Part shown: one piece after another, positions 16,079 to 26,514 of the stretch
Position numbering within the stretch: the stretch's first letter is position 1
How the letters are laid out: the number at the start of each line of letters is the position of its first letter
Assembly: GCA_002748735.1 (NCBI GenBank)
Contig: PDTC01000013.1
Coordinates: forward strand, 44,405-108,404
Origin: Desulfobulbus propionicus
Lineage (GTDB): Bacteria; Desulfobacterota; Desulfobulbia; Desulfobulbales; Desulfobulbaceae
Direction: 5' to 3'
DNA: 64,000 nt
Made by a program: the position numbers and the translations under genes
The notes under the pieces: generated by a model
Database searches by the model: none
What the model saw: the letters and a program-made list of their open reading frames with translations, nothing else
Told to the model about the DNA's origin: nothing

Positions 16079-17356
16079 TCAGGCAAGCAAGGCGAAGAGA
16101 ATAAACCCGGTCAGCGCTATCCCGGCACAGGGTACAACGAGTCGTCGCCAGGTTCGGGGCAGCTCAGTGTCGAAATAGTTGGTGGTCAACAAAAAACAGA
16201 TATGCAAAGGCGACACCATCACACCGGTAAAGCCGCTGAACGTACCAAGAACCATATAGGCGAGCACCTTATCTTCCATACCCAAGGTGTGCAGAAGTCC
16301 AAGGATCAGGGGGAAGGTCGCGCCAACAAAGGCGACGTTGATGCCGCTGATCAACCCAACGAGAAAGGGCAGCAAAATACTGGCAGCCAACAGCGCCGTT
16401 GCCCCGCCGGCAGCCGCTGCCATGGATTCCACCACTCCTGCTGTAGCCATGATATCTTTAAAAATGAAAATTGCCCCGATCACTGCCAGCATGGACCACA
16501 GACCTTTGCCGGTCAGGGCATGCCAGAGGAAGTCACCGCCAAGCCTGTTTTGCACCATCACACACGCCACAGCTGCTGCCAGCGCGACAATTACTCCCAT
16601 CTCCATGGGTATGGTGGTAACAGCGTGACTGAGGACAAATTCCAGACCAATGGCCCCGCAGATGGCGATGATCAGCGGCAATCCTGCCAGCAAGATATCT
16701 AAACCACTTCCCTTGCGTTGTGCTGTTTGCGTCCCCTGTCGTACTGTAAGCGCCGTCTTTCGCAGAAAAAACCACCATCCCAGAAAAAACATGACCGGCA
16801 CTCCCGGCCAGGTATGCGCGATAAAATTGGCCACCGGAATTTCGGCCAGAGACACGGTCAGGATAAATCCCGGGTAAAGGGGCCAGACGAACTCCCAGAT
16901 GTGACGGAACCAGTAGTTGATCAGCACCCTGTCTTCGTTAGTCATCTCCAGATCCTGCGAGACGCTTTTGACCATGGGAGCCGAAAAGACTGCGCCGCCA
17001 GGCATGGGCAGGAGCCCGATAAGCGCCGGAAAAAAAACAAGGCGCAGCCTCGGACGAACAAGATAACCGCCCAAGGCCTCCATCAGCCGGGCAGACTGTC
17101 CGGTTTTTTCCAGGGCTCCGGAAAGCATGAGAATAAGCCCGACGATACTCACCAGCACCAGGAATTTTGGCTGCACCAGGGCGCTGGCCCCTGTCTGTAC
17201 CAGGAGTGACGGCGCTAGTCCGAAAAAAAGCCCCATCCCCAAGGCGCCGCCAAGGATGGCCAGCCATAGCGGCACCTTTATCCGGATAAAGAACAACATC
17301 AGGGCAAAGGCGGCAAACACCTTGAAAAAAGGCATCACTGTATCCAGCCAGATCAT
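16079..17356 (-). CDS. DUF401 family membrane protein, putative permease
   Basis: A 425-residue protein with about ten to eleven hydrophobic segments. Characteristic stretches are MLFFIRIKVPLWLAILGGA, FFPALIGLLPMPGGAVFSAPMV, NYWFRHIWEFVWPLYPG and GINVAFVGATFPLI. The PMPGGAxFSAPMV and NYWFRHxWE motifs mark the DUF401 family within the ion-transporter (IT) superfamily. The substrate is unknown. The gene stands alone, 55 bp before nfeD on the same strand and 156 bp after the ilvD stop. Confidence 0.88.
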   Translation of the reverse strand: MIWLDTVMPFFKVFAAFALMLFFIRIKVPLWLAILGGALGMGLFFGLAPSLLVQTGASALVQPKFLVLVSIVGLILMLSGALEKTGQSARLMEALGGYLVRPRLRLVFFPALIGLLPMPGGAVFSAPMVKSVSQDLEMTNEDRVLINYWFRHIWEFVWPLYPGFILTVSLAEIPVANFIAHTWPGVPVMFFLGWWFFLRKTALTVRQGTQTAQRKGSGLDILLAGLPLIIAICGAIGLEFVLSHAVTTIPMEMGVIVALAAAVACVMVQNRLGGDFLWHALTGKGLWSMLAVIGAIFIFKDIMATAGVVESMAAAAGGATALLAASILLPFLVGLISGINVAFVGATFPLILGLLHTLGMEDKVLAYMVLGTFSGFTGVMVSPLHICFLLTTNYFDTELPRTWRRLVVPCAGIALTGFILFALLA

Positions 17357-17512
17357 GGAGATGTACCGATTGTGAACTGATTACAGGAAAAGTCCTTGCT
17401 GTCAGGGTTGTCTCTATCTTACGCGATTTTCTTGCTTTCTAAAACAGAGAAATCCCTGCCCCACAGCCCCTAAGCAGTGTGATTCTCTGGTATCTCCCGA
17501 TATCTGCCCGCC

Positions 17513-19345
17513 TTATTTGGTCAACACCCGTACGGCCCCCATATCCGCAGAAGCGGCAAAATGTGCATAGGTCTTCAGGGCTATGGAGACCTGCCGCTCA
17601 CGAACAGGGGTAAACGCTGCTGCACCACGGCTCTCCTCCGCCTGCCGGCGCCGGGCCAGTTCCTCGTCATTGACCAGCAGGGAGATGCTGCGGCCCGGTA
17701 TATCGATCTCCACCGGGTCATTATCACGCACCAGGGCGATGGTACCGCCGCTTGCCGCCTCTGGTGAGGCATGGCCAATGGACAATCCAGAGGTTCCCCC
17801 TGAAAAACGTCCGTCAGTGACGAGCGCACACTCCTTGCCAAGGTGTCTGGATTTGAGGTAGGAGGTCGGGTAAAGCATCTCCTGCATACCAGGGCCACCA
17901 CGGGGCCCCTCATAGAGAATAAAGACCACATCACCGGCCTTGACTTCTCCGTTGAGGATCCCTTCACAGGCGCCGTCCTGACTGTGATACACCCGGGCCG
18001 TCCCCTTGAAACGCAAAATGGCAGGATCCACTCCCGCGGTCTTGACGATACAGCCACGCTCGGCAATGTTGCCGTAAAGCACGGCCAGCCCTCCGTCCTG
18101 CGAATGGGCGTGTTGTAGGTTACGGATGACACCCTTCTTCCGGTCACGATCCAGTTCCGGGTATCGGGTTGACTGTGACCCCATCACCAGGTTGCGGCCA
18201 AAGGCTCCGGGGGCACTGCTGTAGAGTTCTATGGCCTCCTGGCAAACGGTGCTGCGCATGATGTCATAGCGATCCAGCGCTGCAGCCAGGCTCAGTCCAT
18301 CGACGCGGTGAACAGAGGTATCGACAAGACCGCCCCGGTCGAGCTCACCGAGAATCCCCAGAATACCACCGGCACGGTTCACATCTTCTATGTGGTGGCG
18401 AGAGTTAGGGGCTACCTTGCAGAGATTGGGGACCCTGCGCGATAGGGCGTCGATATCATCCATGGTGAACGTCACCCCTCCCTCGTGAGCCACGGCCAGG
18501 AGGTGGAGGACCGTATTGGTGGAGCCACCCATGGCTATATCGAGACTCATGGCGTTGGCAAACGCCGCCCTGGTGGCAACCCCCCGGGGGAGAACCGAGG
18601 CGTCTTCTCTGCCGTACCAGGCCTCACACATTTCAACGATGCGTTCGGCAGCCCGGTCAAACAGGGCAAGTCGCGCGCTGTGGGTGGCAACCACGGTACC
18701 ATTACCGGGTAGCGCCAACCCCAGGGCCTCGGCCAGGCAGTTCATCGAGTTGGCGGTAAACATACCAGAACAGGAGCCACAGGTAGGACAGGCGCTCCGT
18801 TCAACCTCTTCAATCGTTGCCGCCGATACGCCATTGTCGGCGGCCATTACCATCGCGTCAACAAGGTCCATGGGCCTACCTTCTGACTTTCCTGCCTCCA
18901 TGGGGCCGCCTGAAACAAAAATCGCGGGAATATTGAGGCGCATGGCAGCCATGAGCATTCCCGGGGTGATTTTGTCACAGTTGGAGATACAGACCATACC
19001 GTCGACCTTGTGGGCATTGCACATGTACTCCACCGAGTCGGCAATGAGTTCCCGTGATGGCAGCGAGTAGAGCATGCCGTCATGGCCCATGGCGATGCCG
19101 TCATCTATGGCGATGGTGTTGAACTCTGCGGCAAACGATCCTAAGGCCTCGACACGGGCCTTGACCCGCTGCCCGATCTCGTGCAGATGTACGTGGCCGG
19201 GTACCATCTGGGTGAACGAGTTGACCACCGCGATCACCGGCCGGTCCATCTGCTCGGTGGTCATACCATTGGCACGCCACAGGGCCCTGGCTCCGGCCAT
19301 TCTTCTTCCCTGCGTGGTTACTGCACTTCGCAAGGCTATGGCCAT
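17513..19345 (-). CDS. ilvD: Dihydroxy-acid dehydratase
   Basis: Iron-sulfur dehydratase (610 aa) that turns 2,3-dihydroxy-isovalerate and 2,3-dihydroxy-3-methylvalerate into the keto acids for valine, leucine and isoleucine. Cluster cysteines are visible in [14 protein letters not shown] and [18 protein letters not shown], and a [17 protein letters not shown] stretch near the end is typical. The three-cysteine pattern fits the oxygen-sensitive [4Fe-4S] form. GGAGAGATAATC precedes the ATG. No other ilv gene adjoins it, so it appears to be transcribed alone, divergently from the pilus ATPase gene. Confidence 0.97.
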   Translation of the reverse strand: MAIALRSAVTTQGRRMAGARALWRANGMTTEQMDRPVIAVVNSFTQMVPGHVHLHEIGQRVKARVEALGSFAAEFNTIAIDDGIAMGHDGMLYSLPSRELIADSVEYMCNAHKVDGMVCISNCDKITPGMLMAAMRLNIPAIFVSGGPMEAGKSEGRPMDLVDAMVMAADNGVSAATIEEVERSACPTCGSCSGMFTANSMNCLAEALGLALPGNGTVVATHSARLALFDRAAERIVEMCEAWYGREDASVLPRGVATRAAFANAMSLDIAMGGSTNTVLHLLAVAHEGGVTFTMDDIDALSRRVPNLCKVAPNSRHHIEDVNRAGGILGILGELDRGGLVDTSVHRVDGLSLAAALDRYDIMRSTVCQEAIELYSSAPGAFGRNLVMGSQSTRYPELDRDRKKGVIRNLQHAHSQDGGLAVLYGNIAERGCIVKTAGVDPAILRFKGTARVYHSQDGACEGILNGEVKAGDVVFILYEGPRGGPGMQEMLYPTSYLKSRHLGKECALVTDGRFSGGTSGLSIGHASPEAASGGTIALVRDNDPVEIDIPGRSISLLVNDEELARRRQAEESRGAAAFTPVRERQVSIALKTYAHFAASADMGAVRVLTK

Positions 19346-19534
19346 GATTATCTCTCCTTTGCTTTATGTAAAAAACGGTTTCTCCAGCAGTCCCCTACCT
19401 GCCCGATGCCTGACTCTTACCAGAAACCCTCGAAGGCCCTGCCAGGAGAATTATATTTTTTCCTTGTATTTTTTTGTCTGTCAACGCTAGAAATTAGAGT
19501 AGGGATATTGTCAATTCATACACCGGTGCCTGCC

Positions 19535-20710
19535 ATGAAGCAACAGGATATCAACTACTGGATCTCGGTGATGCTGGCCAAGCACAGCCGGGTTTCCGAT
19601 CTCAACATTACTGTGGGCAAAAGCCTGCAGGTCGAAAGCGACGGCGTTTTGGTGCCGGTGGACGTGGAACCGCCCGTTACAGAACTGACGCCCTTTCAGG
19701 CAGAGGTCTTTGCCTTGAACCTGCTTAAGGGTAATCGCAGGCTGTTGCGTGCTCTGATCACCAAGGGCTCTTGCGATCTCAGTTATTCGCTGGATGAAAA
19801 AACCCGTTTCCGCGTCAATATCTTTTCCCAGAAAGGGTATTTTTCCACTGTACTGAGAAAACTGGAGACCAAGATTCCCTCCATCAAGGACTTTCAGTTT
19901 CCTGATGCCTTTAGCAAGATGGCACGCGAGGTTAACGGTCTCATCCTTTTCACCGGTGCCACCGGCACAGGTAAGACGACCTCCATGGCCGCTATCCTCA
20001 ACCGCATCAATGCGGAACGCTCGGTACATATCGTTACCCTCGAGGACCCCATAGAGTATGTGCATCCGCATAATAAGGCCACCTTCAACCAGCGTGAGAT
20101 GGGCGAGGACTTTGAGACGTTTGCCGGCGGCCTGCGTTCTGCCCTGCGCCAGGCGCCCAAGGTTATCCTTGTCGGTGAGATCCGTGATCGCGAAACCCTG
20201 AAAATTGCCCTGACAGCCGCAGAAACTGGCCACCTGGTCTTCTCGACCCTGCACACCATTGATGCCGGCCAGTCCATCAATCGAATCCTGGGCATGTTTG
20301 AGAATGACGAGCAGCCGCAAATTCGTAACCGTCTGGTGGATACTATTCGCTGGGTGGTCAGTCAACGGCTCATTCCTCGTATTGGCGGGGGACGAGTCGC
20401 TGCCATGGAGATTCTCTGTACCAGCCTGCGGGTAAAAGATCTGATCATCAACGGCGAGACGGAAGAAAAGACCTTCTACAATGTCATCAAAGAGGGACGT
20501 ACCCAGGACATGCGTACCTTTGACCAGCACCTGCTTGAGTTGTACGAGACCGGTATGATTACCGAGCAGAATGCCATCAACTACTCGTCCCACAGAAGTG
20601 AAATCAAGCGAGGCCTTGACACGATCAAATCGGCACGCGGTGAGCGAACGTCCGATATCGACAACCTCGCCATGGAAGAAGATACAGAAAAATCCCTGGG
20701 ATGGGGATAA
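19535..20710 (+). CDS. Type IV pilus retraction-type ATPase (PilT/PilU family)
   Basis: A 391-residue secretion ATPase. Walker A GATGTGKTTSM (about residues 147-157), the Asp box TLEDPIEYVHP, Walker B ILVGEIRDRETL and the His box TAAETGHLVFSTLHT are all present. PilT and PilU power pilus retraction; the long acidic C-terminal tail and divergent N-terminus (residues 1-115) lean towards PilU. ATG at 19535 is chosen on homology; no strong ribosome-binding site is seen and in-frame GTG/TTG codons lie just upstream. The next gene on the strand, 60 bp away, encodes a zinc-ribbon/receiver-like protein that may act with it. Confidence 0.88.
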   Translation: MKQQDINYWISVMLAKHSRVSDLNITVGKSLQVESDGVLVPVDVEPPVTELTPFQAEVFALNLLKGNRRLLRALITKGSCDLSYSLDEKTRFRVNIFSQKGYFSTVLRKLETKIPSIKDFQFPDAFSKMAREVNGLILFTGATGTGKTTSMAAILNRINAERSVHIVTLEDPIEYVHPHNKATFNQREMGEDFETFAGGLRSALRQAPKVILVGEIRDRETLKIALTAAETGHLVFSTLHTIDAGQSINRILGMFENDEQPQIRNRLVDTIRWVVSQRLIPRIGGGRVAAMEILCTSLRVKDLIINGETEEKTFYNVIKEGRTQDMRTFDQHLLELYETGMITEQNAINYSSHRSEIKRGLDTIKSARGERTSDIDNLAMEEDTEKSLGWG

Positions 20711-20770
20711 CTCTTTCTCATGGATGACTGTACCTGCCCATGCTAACGGAATACCTTTTATGAGGCTCCC

Positions 20771-21448
20771 ATGATCGACCACTGCCCGCACTGCTCGACA
20801 CGCCTGAGTTTAACCCAGGAACAGAAGGCCCGACTGACTGAAGCCCTGGCCGCTCTCGGGGCGGGAAAAACGATTGGGTTGAAGTGCCCCAAGTGTACCC
20901 GCTCTTTCCAGCTCGACCGCAATGGAGCTGTCGATGTAAAAAAGATGCTGCGGCCCCCTGAACCGCCCAATCTTGACTGGCTCAAGGCCGGTATTTTCTC
21001 TACTGAGGAAAAGGTCGAGGATGTGCCCATGGCCCTGGTTCTCCATGGTGACACAGAGGTTCAGACAAAAATTATTCACTCCCTAGAGACAGTGGGCTAT
21101 CAGGTGGTGGTCGCTGAATCTCCGGAAGATGCAAAAAGCCGGATGCAGTTCGTCAACTTTGCCTGCGTCGCCCTGGACAGCTGTGTCGAGGGCAATCTTC
21201 ATCAGTCTGGTTTTCACCGCTACATGCGGGAAATGCCAATGTTTCGACGCCGCTATATCTTCTATATCCTTATGGGGCCTGAGTTCAACACTCTTTATTC
21301 TCTGGAGGCCCTGGCCAACAGTGCCAACCTTGTCGTCAATTCAAAAGATCTCGACCATTTGGACTTAATCCTGCGCAAAGCCATTCCAGAGTACGAAGAA
21401 CTCTTTGGTCCCATTCTCGAAGAGATCGCTGCTTATGGAAAGCGGTAG
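20771..21448 (+). CDS. Zinc-ribbon protein with receiver-like C-terminal domain
   Basis: A 225-residue protein. The N-terminus has a zinc-ribbon of the MJ0042 kind: CPHC (residues 5-8) and CPKC about 33 residues later, followed by FQLDRNGAV. Residues about 85-220 resemble a response-regulator receiver fold (ALVLHGDTEVQTKIIHSLETVGYQVVVAESPEDA, then ACVALDSCVEG), but the usual phosphorylation site context is altered, so it may not be phosphorylated. It is likely cotranscribed with the upstream PilT/PilU-type ATPase gene. Function unknown; a role in pilus regulation is a guess from context. Confidence 0.75.
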   Translation: MIDHCPHCSTRLSLTQEQKARLTEALAALGAGKTIGLKCPKCTRSFQLDRNGAVDVKKMLRPPEPPNLDWLKAGIFSTEEKVEDVPMALVLHGDTEVQTKIIHSLETVGYQVVVAESPEDAKSRMQFVNFACVALDSCVEGNLHQSGFHRYMREMPMFRRRYIFYILMGPEFNTLYSLEALANSANLVVNSKDLDHLDLILRKAIPEYEELFGPILEEIAAYGKR

Positions 21449-21563
21449 CGAGAACAACGCCAAAAAACAGATAGCCACTGTAATGAACAGAGATCGAAAC
21501 AAGTAGTTTTTCAACGAGATAACTATTGAAATTTTTGTTCGTCTCTGGCATGTTGCTGGCCTT

Positions 21564-21594
21564 AAGGTCCTTATTTTATCAAGGGCCTTTTTTG
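21564..21594 (+). terminator. Terminator between the zinc-ribbon gene and rpsA
   Basis: GGTCCTT / AAGGGCC hairpin with one G-U pair and a TATTTTATC-type loop, followed by TTTTTT. It ends the pilus ATPase unit about 115 bp after its last stop. The remaining roughly 175 bp up to rpsA should hold the rpsA promoter; an AT-rich ATTTTAGTAAAAT palindrome lies there. Confidence 0.6.
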
Positions 21595-21770
21595 TAGTTG
21601 TCAGCTTTTGCTACAGTAGCTATGCGGTTATCAACGCCTTAACCAACGAACAATTTTAGTAAAATAGAGTATAAAACGGCTCGTCAGTCTCCCTTGGAGA
21701 CCGCGGGCAAAAAACACAACCCCCAACATCCCGGAAAAGACGATCTTGTCCGGAACAGGAATGACAACAG

Positions 21771-23510
21771 ATGAGTGACAACAAAACCCAGACTATGGAC
21801 ATGCCGGAAGAGAACGACTTCGGAGAGATGAGCTTTGCTGATCTTTTCGAGCAGGAAGACAACAACACCGTCATCAATGTTGGCGAAGTAGCCATCGGCA
21901 CGATCGTTGGTCGCACAGACGACGCCGTACTTGTTGATGTCGGTGACAAGGCGGAAAGCTATATTCCGCTCTCTGAGTTCCGTCACGAAGATCCTGAACG
22001 CGAGATCAAACTCGGCGATGAGTTTGAAGTCTTTATTGAAAAGCGTAAGGAAGAAGGCGGCTTGCTGCTTTCCCGGGAAAAGGCCATCGCAATTAAGGTC
22101 TGGGAGAAAATTGCAAAGATCCAGGAAGAAGACGGCATCATGGAAGGTCGGATTGACAACCGGGTCAAGGGCGGTATGTCTGTGGACATCGGCGTTCCCG
22201 CCTTTCTCCCCTACTCGCAGATTGACCTTCGTCCGGTAAAGGATCTAGATGCGCTCATCGGCGAAACATTCGAATTCAAGATCTTGAAATTTAATCGCAA
22301 ACGCAACAACGTCGTTATTTCCCGTCGTGCCATTCTTGAAGAAAAACGGGCCACCCTGCGCGAAAAAATGCGCAGTACCCTTGAGGAGGGACAAATCATC
22401 CGGGGCGGCATCACCAACATTACGGACTATGGCCTCTTTATTGACCTGGGAGGCATGGACGGACTCTGTCATATTACCGATCTCAGCTGGGGACGCGTAT
22501 CCCACCCCTCCAAGCTCTACAACGTTGGTGAGGAAATTGAGGTCAAGGTCCTCAAGTACGACAAGGAAAACGACCGGGTCTCCTTGGGGGTCAAGCAGCT
22601 CAAGGCTGATCCGTGGGAGCAGGTTCCCGACCTGTATCCGGCTGGTGCCCGCGTGAACGGCAGGGTTGTCTCCATTACCGACTACGGCGTCTTTGTTGAA
22701 CTGGAAGAGGGGGTCGAAGGTCTGGTACACATCTCTGAGATGAGCTGGTCAAAGAAACCGCGGCACCCCTCCAAGATGGTTGCGGTTGACGAAGCCATCG
22801 ACGTGCAGGTCCTCAAGGTCGAAGCTGACACCAAACGTATCAGCCTCGGAATGAAGCAGCTACAACCCAACCCCTGGGATGTTGTCGAGGAGAGCTATCC
22901 GGTGGGCGCGGTTATCGAAGGTAAGATTAAAAATATTACCGATTTCGGTATCTTCATCGGCATCGAAGAAGGTATAGACGGACTGATTCATGTCTCTGAT
23001 CTTAGCTGGACCGAGCGCATCAAGCATCCTTCCGAGAAGTATGCCAAAGGAGAGACTATCCAGGCGGTGGTCCTCAAGATTGATAAGGAAAACGAGCGGT
23101 TTTCCCTTGGCGTCAAACAGCTTGAGCCCGATCCATGGCAGGCTGCCAGCAACAACTACCCCATCGGCTCCCTGGTTGACGGCACTATCACCAATGTTAC
23201 CGACTTTGGTGTGTTTGTCCAGCTGGAAGAGGGGATTGAAGGGTTGGTCCATGTCTCCGAGATCAGTAAAGAAAAAGTCAAGACGCCGGTTGGAATGTTC
23301 AACGTTGGCGATGTCCTGAAAGCAATGGTCATCAATGTTTCTGCCGATGACCGCAAGATCGGATTATCGGTCAAGGCTATTGAAGAGCAGGAAGAAAATG
23401 GTGGTCAGGTCCCGGAAGAATATCTGAAGCAGAGCAGTTCGGGTGCCTCCACCTTCGGTGACCTGCTCAAGGCTGCCGCCAGTAACGATACAAACGGTGA
23501 CGCCGAGTAA
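21771..23510 (+). CDS. rpsA: 30S ribosomal protein S1
   Basis: RNA-binding ribosomal protein (579 aa) needed to recruit and unfold mRNA. Six S1 (OB-fold) repeats are visible, the last four closely similar, each with a GxVxxITDYGxFVEL-like strand (GRVVSITDYGVFVEL, GKIKNITDFGIFIGI, GTITNVTDFGVFVQL) and a HxSDLSW or HISEMSW turn. Length fits the roughly 560-residue six-domain proteobacterial form. An acidic 35-residue N-terminal lead precedes repeat 1. ihfB follows, as in many proteobacteria. Confidence 0.97.
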   Translation: MSDNKTQTMDMPEENDFGEMSFADLFEQEDNNTVINVGEVAIGTIVGRTDDAVLVDVGDKAESYIPLSEFRHEDPEREIKLGDEFEVFIEKRKEEGGLLLSREKAIAIKVWEKIAKIQEEDGIMEGRIDNRVKGGMSVDIGVPAFLPYSQIDLRPVKDLDALIGETFEFKILKFNRKRNNVVISRRAILEEKRATLREKMRSTLEEGQIIRGGITNITDYGLFIDLGGMDGLCHITDLSWGRVSHPSKLYNVGEEIEVKVLKYDKENDRVSLGVKQLKADPWEQVPDLYPAGARVNGRVVSITDYGVFVELEEGVEGLVHISEMSWSKKPRHPSKMVAVDEAIDVQVLKVEADTKRISLGMKQLQPNPWDVVEESYPVGAVIEGKIKNITDFGIFIGIEEGIDGLIHVSDLSWTERIKHPSEKYAKGETIQAVVLKIDKENERFSLGVKQLEPDPWQAASNNYPIGSLVDGTITNVTDFGVFVQLEEGIEGLVHVSEISKEKVKTPVGMFNVGDVLKAMVINVSADDRKIGLSVKAIEEQEENGGQVPEEYLKQSSSGASTFGDLLKAAASNDTNGDAE

Positions 23511-23519
23511 GTAAGGCAA

Positions 23520-23559
23520 GCACCCCTGGGGAGACCATACGACGTTTTCCCGGGGGCGC
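23520..23559 (+). promoter_or_regulatory. Intercistronic hairpin between rpsA and ihfB
   Basis: GCACCCCTGGGGAGA can pair with TTTTCCCGGGGGCGC (three G-U pairs, one mismatch, 10-nt loop). There is no U-run after it, so it looks like an mRNA-processing or stability element in the 103-bp rpsA-ihfB gap. Confidence 0.4.
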
Positions 23560-23613
23560 GTCACTACAACATTCACACTCCACCGAAGCAGAAGATAAAA
23601 AGGATACGACGAC

Positions 23614-23901
23614 ATGCTGAAGCGCGAACTGGTCAACGAAGTTTCCCGGCAGTTGGATGGTTATTACAAACAGGACATCGCTCAAGCGGTGGATATTATT
23701 CTTGATGAAATCTCCCAGGCCTTGACAGAAGATCGAAGGGTGGAGATCAGGGGATTCGGGAGTTTTTCTGTGCGTACACGTAAACCTCGTACTACCAAAA
23801 ATCCGAAAACCGGAACCATGATGAATATTCCGGCACGCAAAACACTGCATTTCACCATGAGTAAATCCCTGAAAGAGAAGCTCATCGACGACAGCAACTA
23901 A
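23614..23901 (+). CDS. ihfB: Integration host factor/HU-family DNA-bending protein
   Basis: A 95-residue histone-like protein that bends DNA. The family signature GFGSFSVRTRKPRTTKNPKTG is complete, with the minor-groove arm ending in the IPARKTLHF proline region. N-terminal LKRELVNEVSRQL and its location directly downstream of rpsA point to the IHF beta-type subunit rather than HU, although the two are hard to separate by eye. AAAGGATACGACGAC supplies the ribosome-binding site. Confidence 0.92.
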   Translation: MLKRELVNEVSRQLDGYYKQDIAQAVDIILDEISQALTEDRRVEIRGFGSFSVRTRKPRTTKNPKTGTMMNIPARKTLHFTMSKSLKEKLIDDSN

Positions 23902-23912
23902 CCGACGTTACC

Positions 23913-23962
23913 AACAATAAAAACGGCTGGCTTTACACAGAGAACCAGCCGTTTTTATTGTT
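23913..23962. terminator. Bidirectional terminator between ihfB and yciO
   Basis: Perfect 18-bp inverted repeat AACAATAAAAACGGCTGG / CCAGCCGTTTTTATTGTT with a 14-nt loop. The GC-rich stem core is flanked by A-run and T-run, so it can end transcription from both sides. The convergent genes ihfB and yciO stop 12 and 52 bp away. Confidence 0.92.
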
Positions 23963-24013
23963 CTCTACACCCCGGATGAAACACGCCCCTCTGGCTTTAT
24001 CGTTTCTTCGCGG

Positions 24014-24643
24014 TTAGTCGTGCAAAAAATCTGTGACATCCCCCAGCCCATGGCGTAGTACCTCGGGCTGCTCCTTCACCAGGGAAATCAATGACGAAGA
24101 TTTTCCTGGGACTGTTCCACCATCCACGATCAAATCAACCAGTTTGCCAAACAGCCGGTCAACCTCCCAGGCGTCAAGGACCGGTTCTTTATCGGCAAAA
24201 GATGCACTGGTGTTGACCAGTGGATGCTGGATCGCGCCGATAATATCGAGACAGATGGGGCAATCAGGTACCCGGAGTCCGACGGTTTTCTGCCGGGTCA
24301 TCATGATCTTGGGAACCAGCTTGGTTCCTGGCAGAACAAAGGTGTACGGACCGGGAAGGTTCTTGCGTAACAACCGATAAGCAGTGTTGGAAACATGCGC
24401 GTATTCGCTGATATTTTTCAGGTCACTACACATGAACGAGAAGGGCTTGTTCTTGGGCCGCTGCTTAATCTGATAGACTCGCTTGACCGCTTTGGGGGCA
24501 AAGATATCACAGCCAATGCCATACATGGTGTCTGTGGGGTAGCAGATGACCCCACCTCTGTGCAGCACCTCCACAACCTGAGCAATCAGCCTGGGTTGGG
24601 GATTATGCGGGTTGATCTCGACAATTCGGGTCATGTTCATCAT
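24014..24643 (-). CDS. yciO: YciO-type member of the Sua5/YrdC/TsaC family
   Basis: A protein of about 206-209 aa related to L-threonylcarbamoyladenylate synthase. It follows E. coli YciO nearly end to end: HPDNPQ-like start (INPHNPQPRLIAQVVEV), GGVICYPTDTMYGIGCDI, KQRPKNKPFSFMC, PGPYTFVLPGT and TVGLRVPDCPI. The family N-terminal lysine/serine set that binds ATP and bicarbonate is in KNKPFSFMC. YciO proteins have weak or no threonylcarbamoyl-AMP activity compared with TsaC. The frame stays open upstream to 24841, but homology begins near 24643/24634 where three close ATGs occur; none has a good ribosome-binding site, so the start is uncertain. Confidence 0.85.
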   Translation of the reverse strand: MMNMTRIVEINPHNPQPRLIAQVVEVLHRGGVICYPTDTMYGIGCDIFAPKAVKRVYQIKQRPKNKPFSFMCSDLKNISEYAHVSNTAYRLLRKNLPGPYTFVLPGTKLVPKIMMTRQKTVGLRVPDCPICLDIIGAIQHPLVNTSASFADKEPVLDAWEVDRLFGKLVDLIVDGGTVPGKSSSLISLVKEQPEVLRHGLGDVTDFLHD

Positions 24644-24900
24644 CTGGGAGAAGGGAAAGAACGTACCGCGCCAGCATCCCTCTTGCGTGATGTCCAGCGC
24701 TGCGCATCCACTTAGCATGCCCTTCGGGAGATTGCCAACAGTTTCCTCTGTACACGCCATAAAAGCAAAAATAGCGAAGATTTTCTTTCGCAGCTGAGCC
24801 CTGTTTTGTTTTTTTTTGCCCCATATTTCTTTTTCTACCAAAACATGTTATAGACAGACACACGTGGACATCAAGCCCATATCCCCGCGAATGACTGATC

Positions 24901-24963
24901 ACAGGTCGGGCTTCAGGCCGAGAGTATAACTCTCCTTCGACCTGAAGCCCGACCTGTTTTTCT
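24901..24963 (+). promoter_or_regulatory. Terminator-like hairpin in the guaB leader (possible attenuator)
   Basis: A perfect 17-bp inverted repeat, ACAGGTCGGGCTTCAGG / CCTGAAGCCCGACCTGT, encloses a second small stem (GAGAG / CTCTC) and is followed on the plus strand by TTTTTC. It sits 50 bp before the guaB start, between the divergently transcribed yciO and guaB, where no upstream plus-strand gene needs terminating. A conditional terminator in the guaB leader is the simplest reading; ending of a short leader RNA is another. Confidence 0.6.
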
Positions 24964-24994
24964 ACAGGCACAGACAGCCCTTTTAACTGAGTAA

Positions 24995-26470
<1,476 letters not shown>

Positions 26471-26514
26471 TCGTACGCGAGTTTTTTATCCCTCTCCATC
26501 ATGCTCACACCATT

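Noticed and set aside
18485-19104. Frames inside ilvD on the opposite strand
   Set aside because: Antisense shadows of a well-supported gene with biased codon use.
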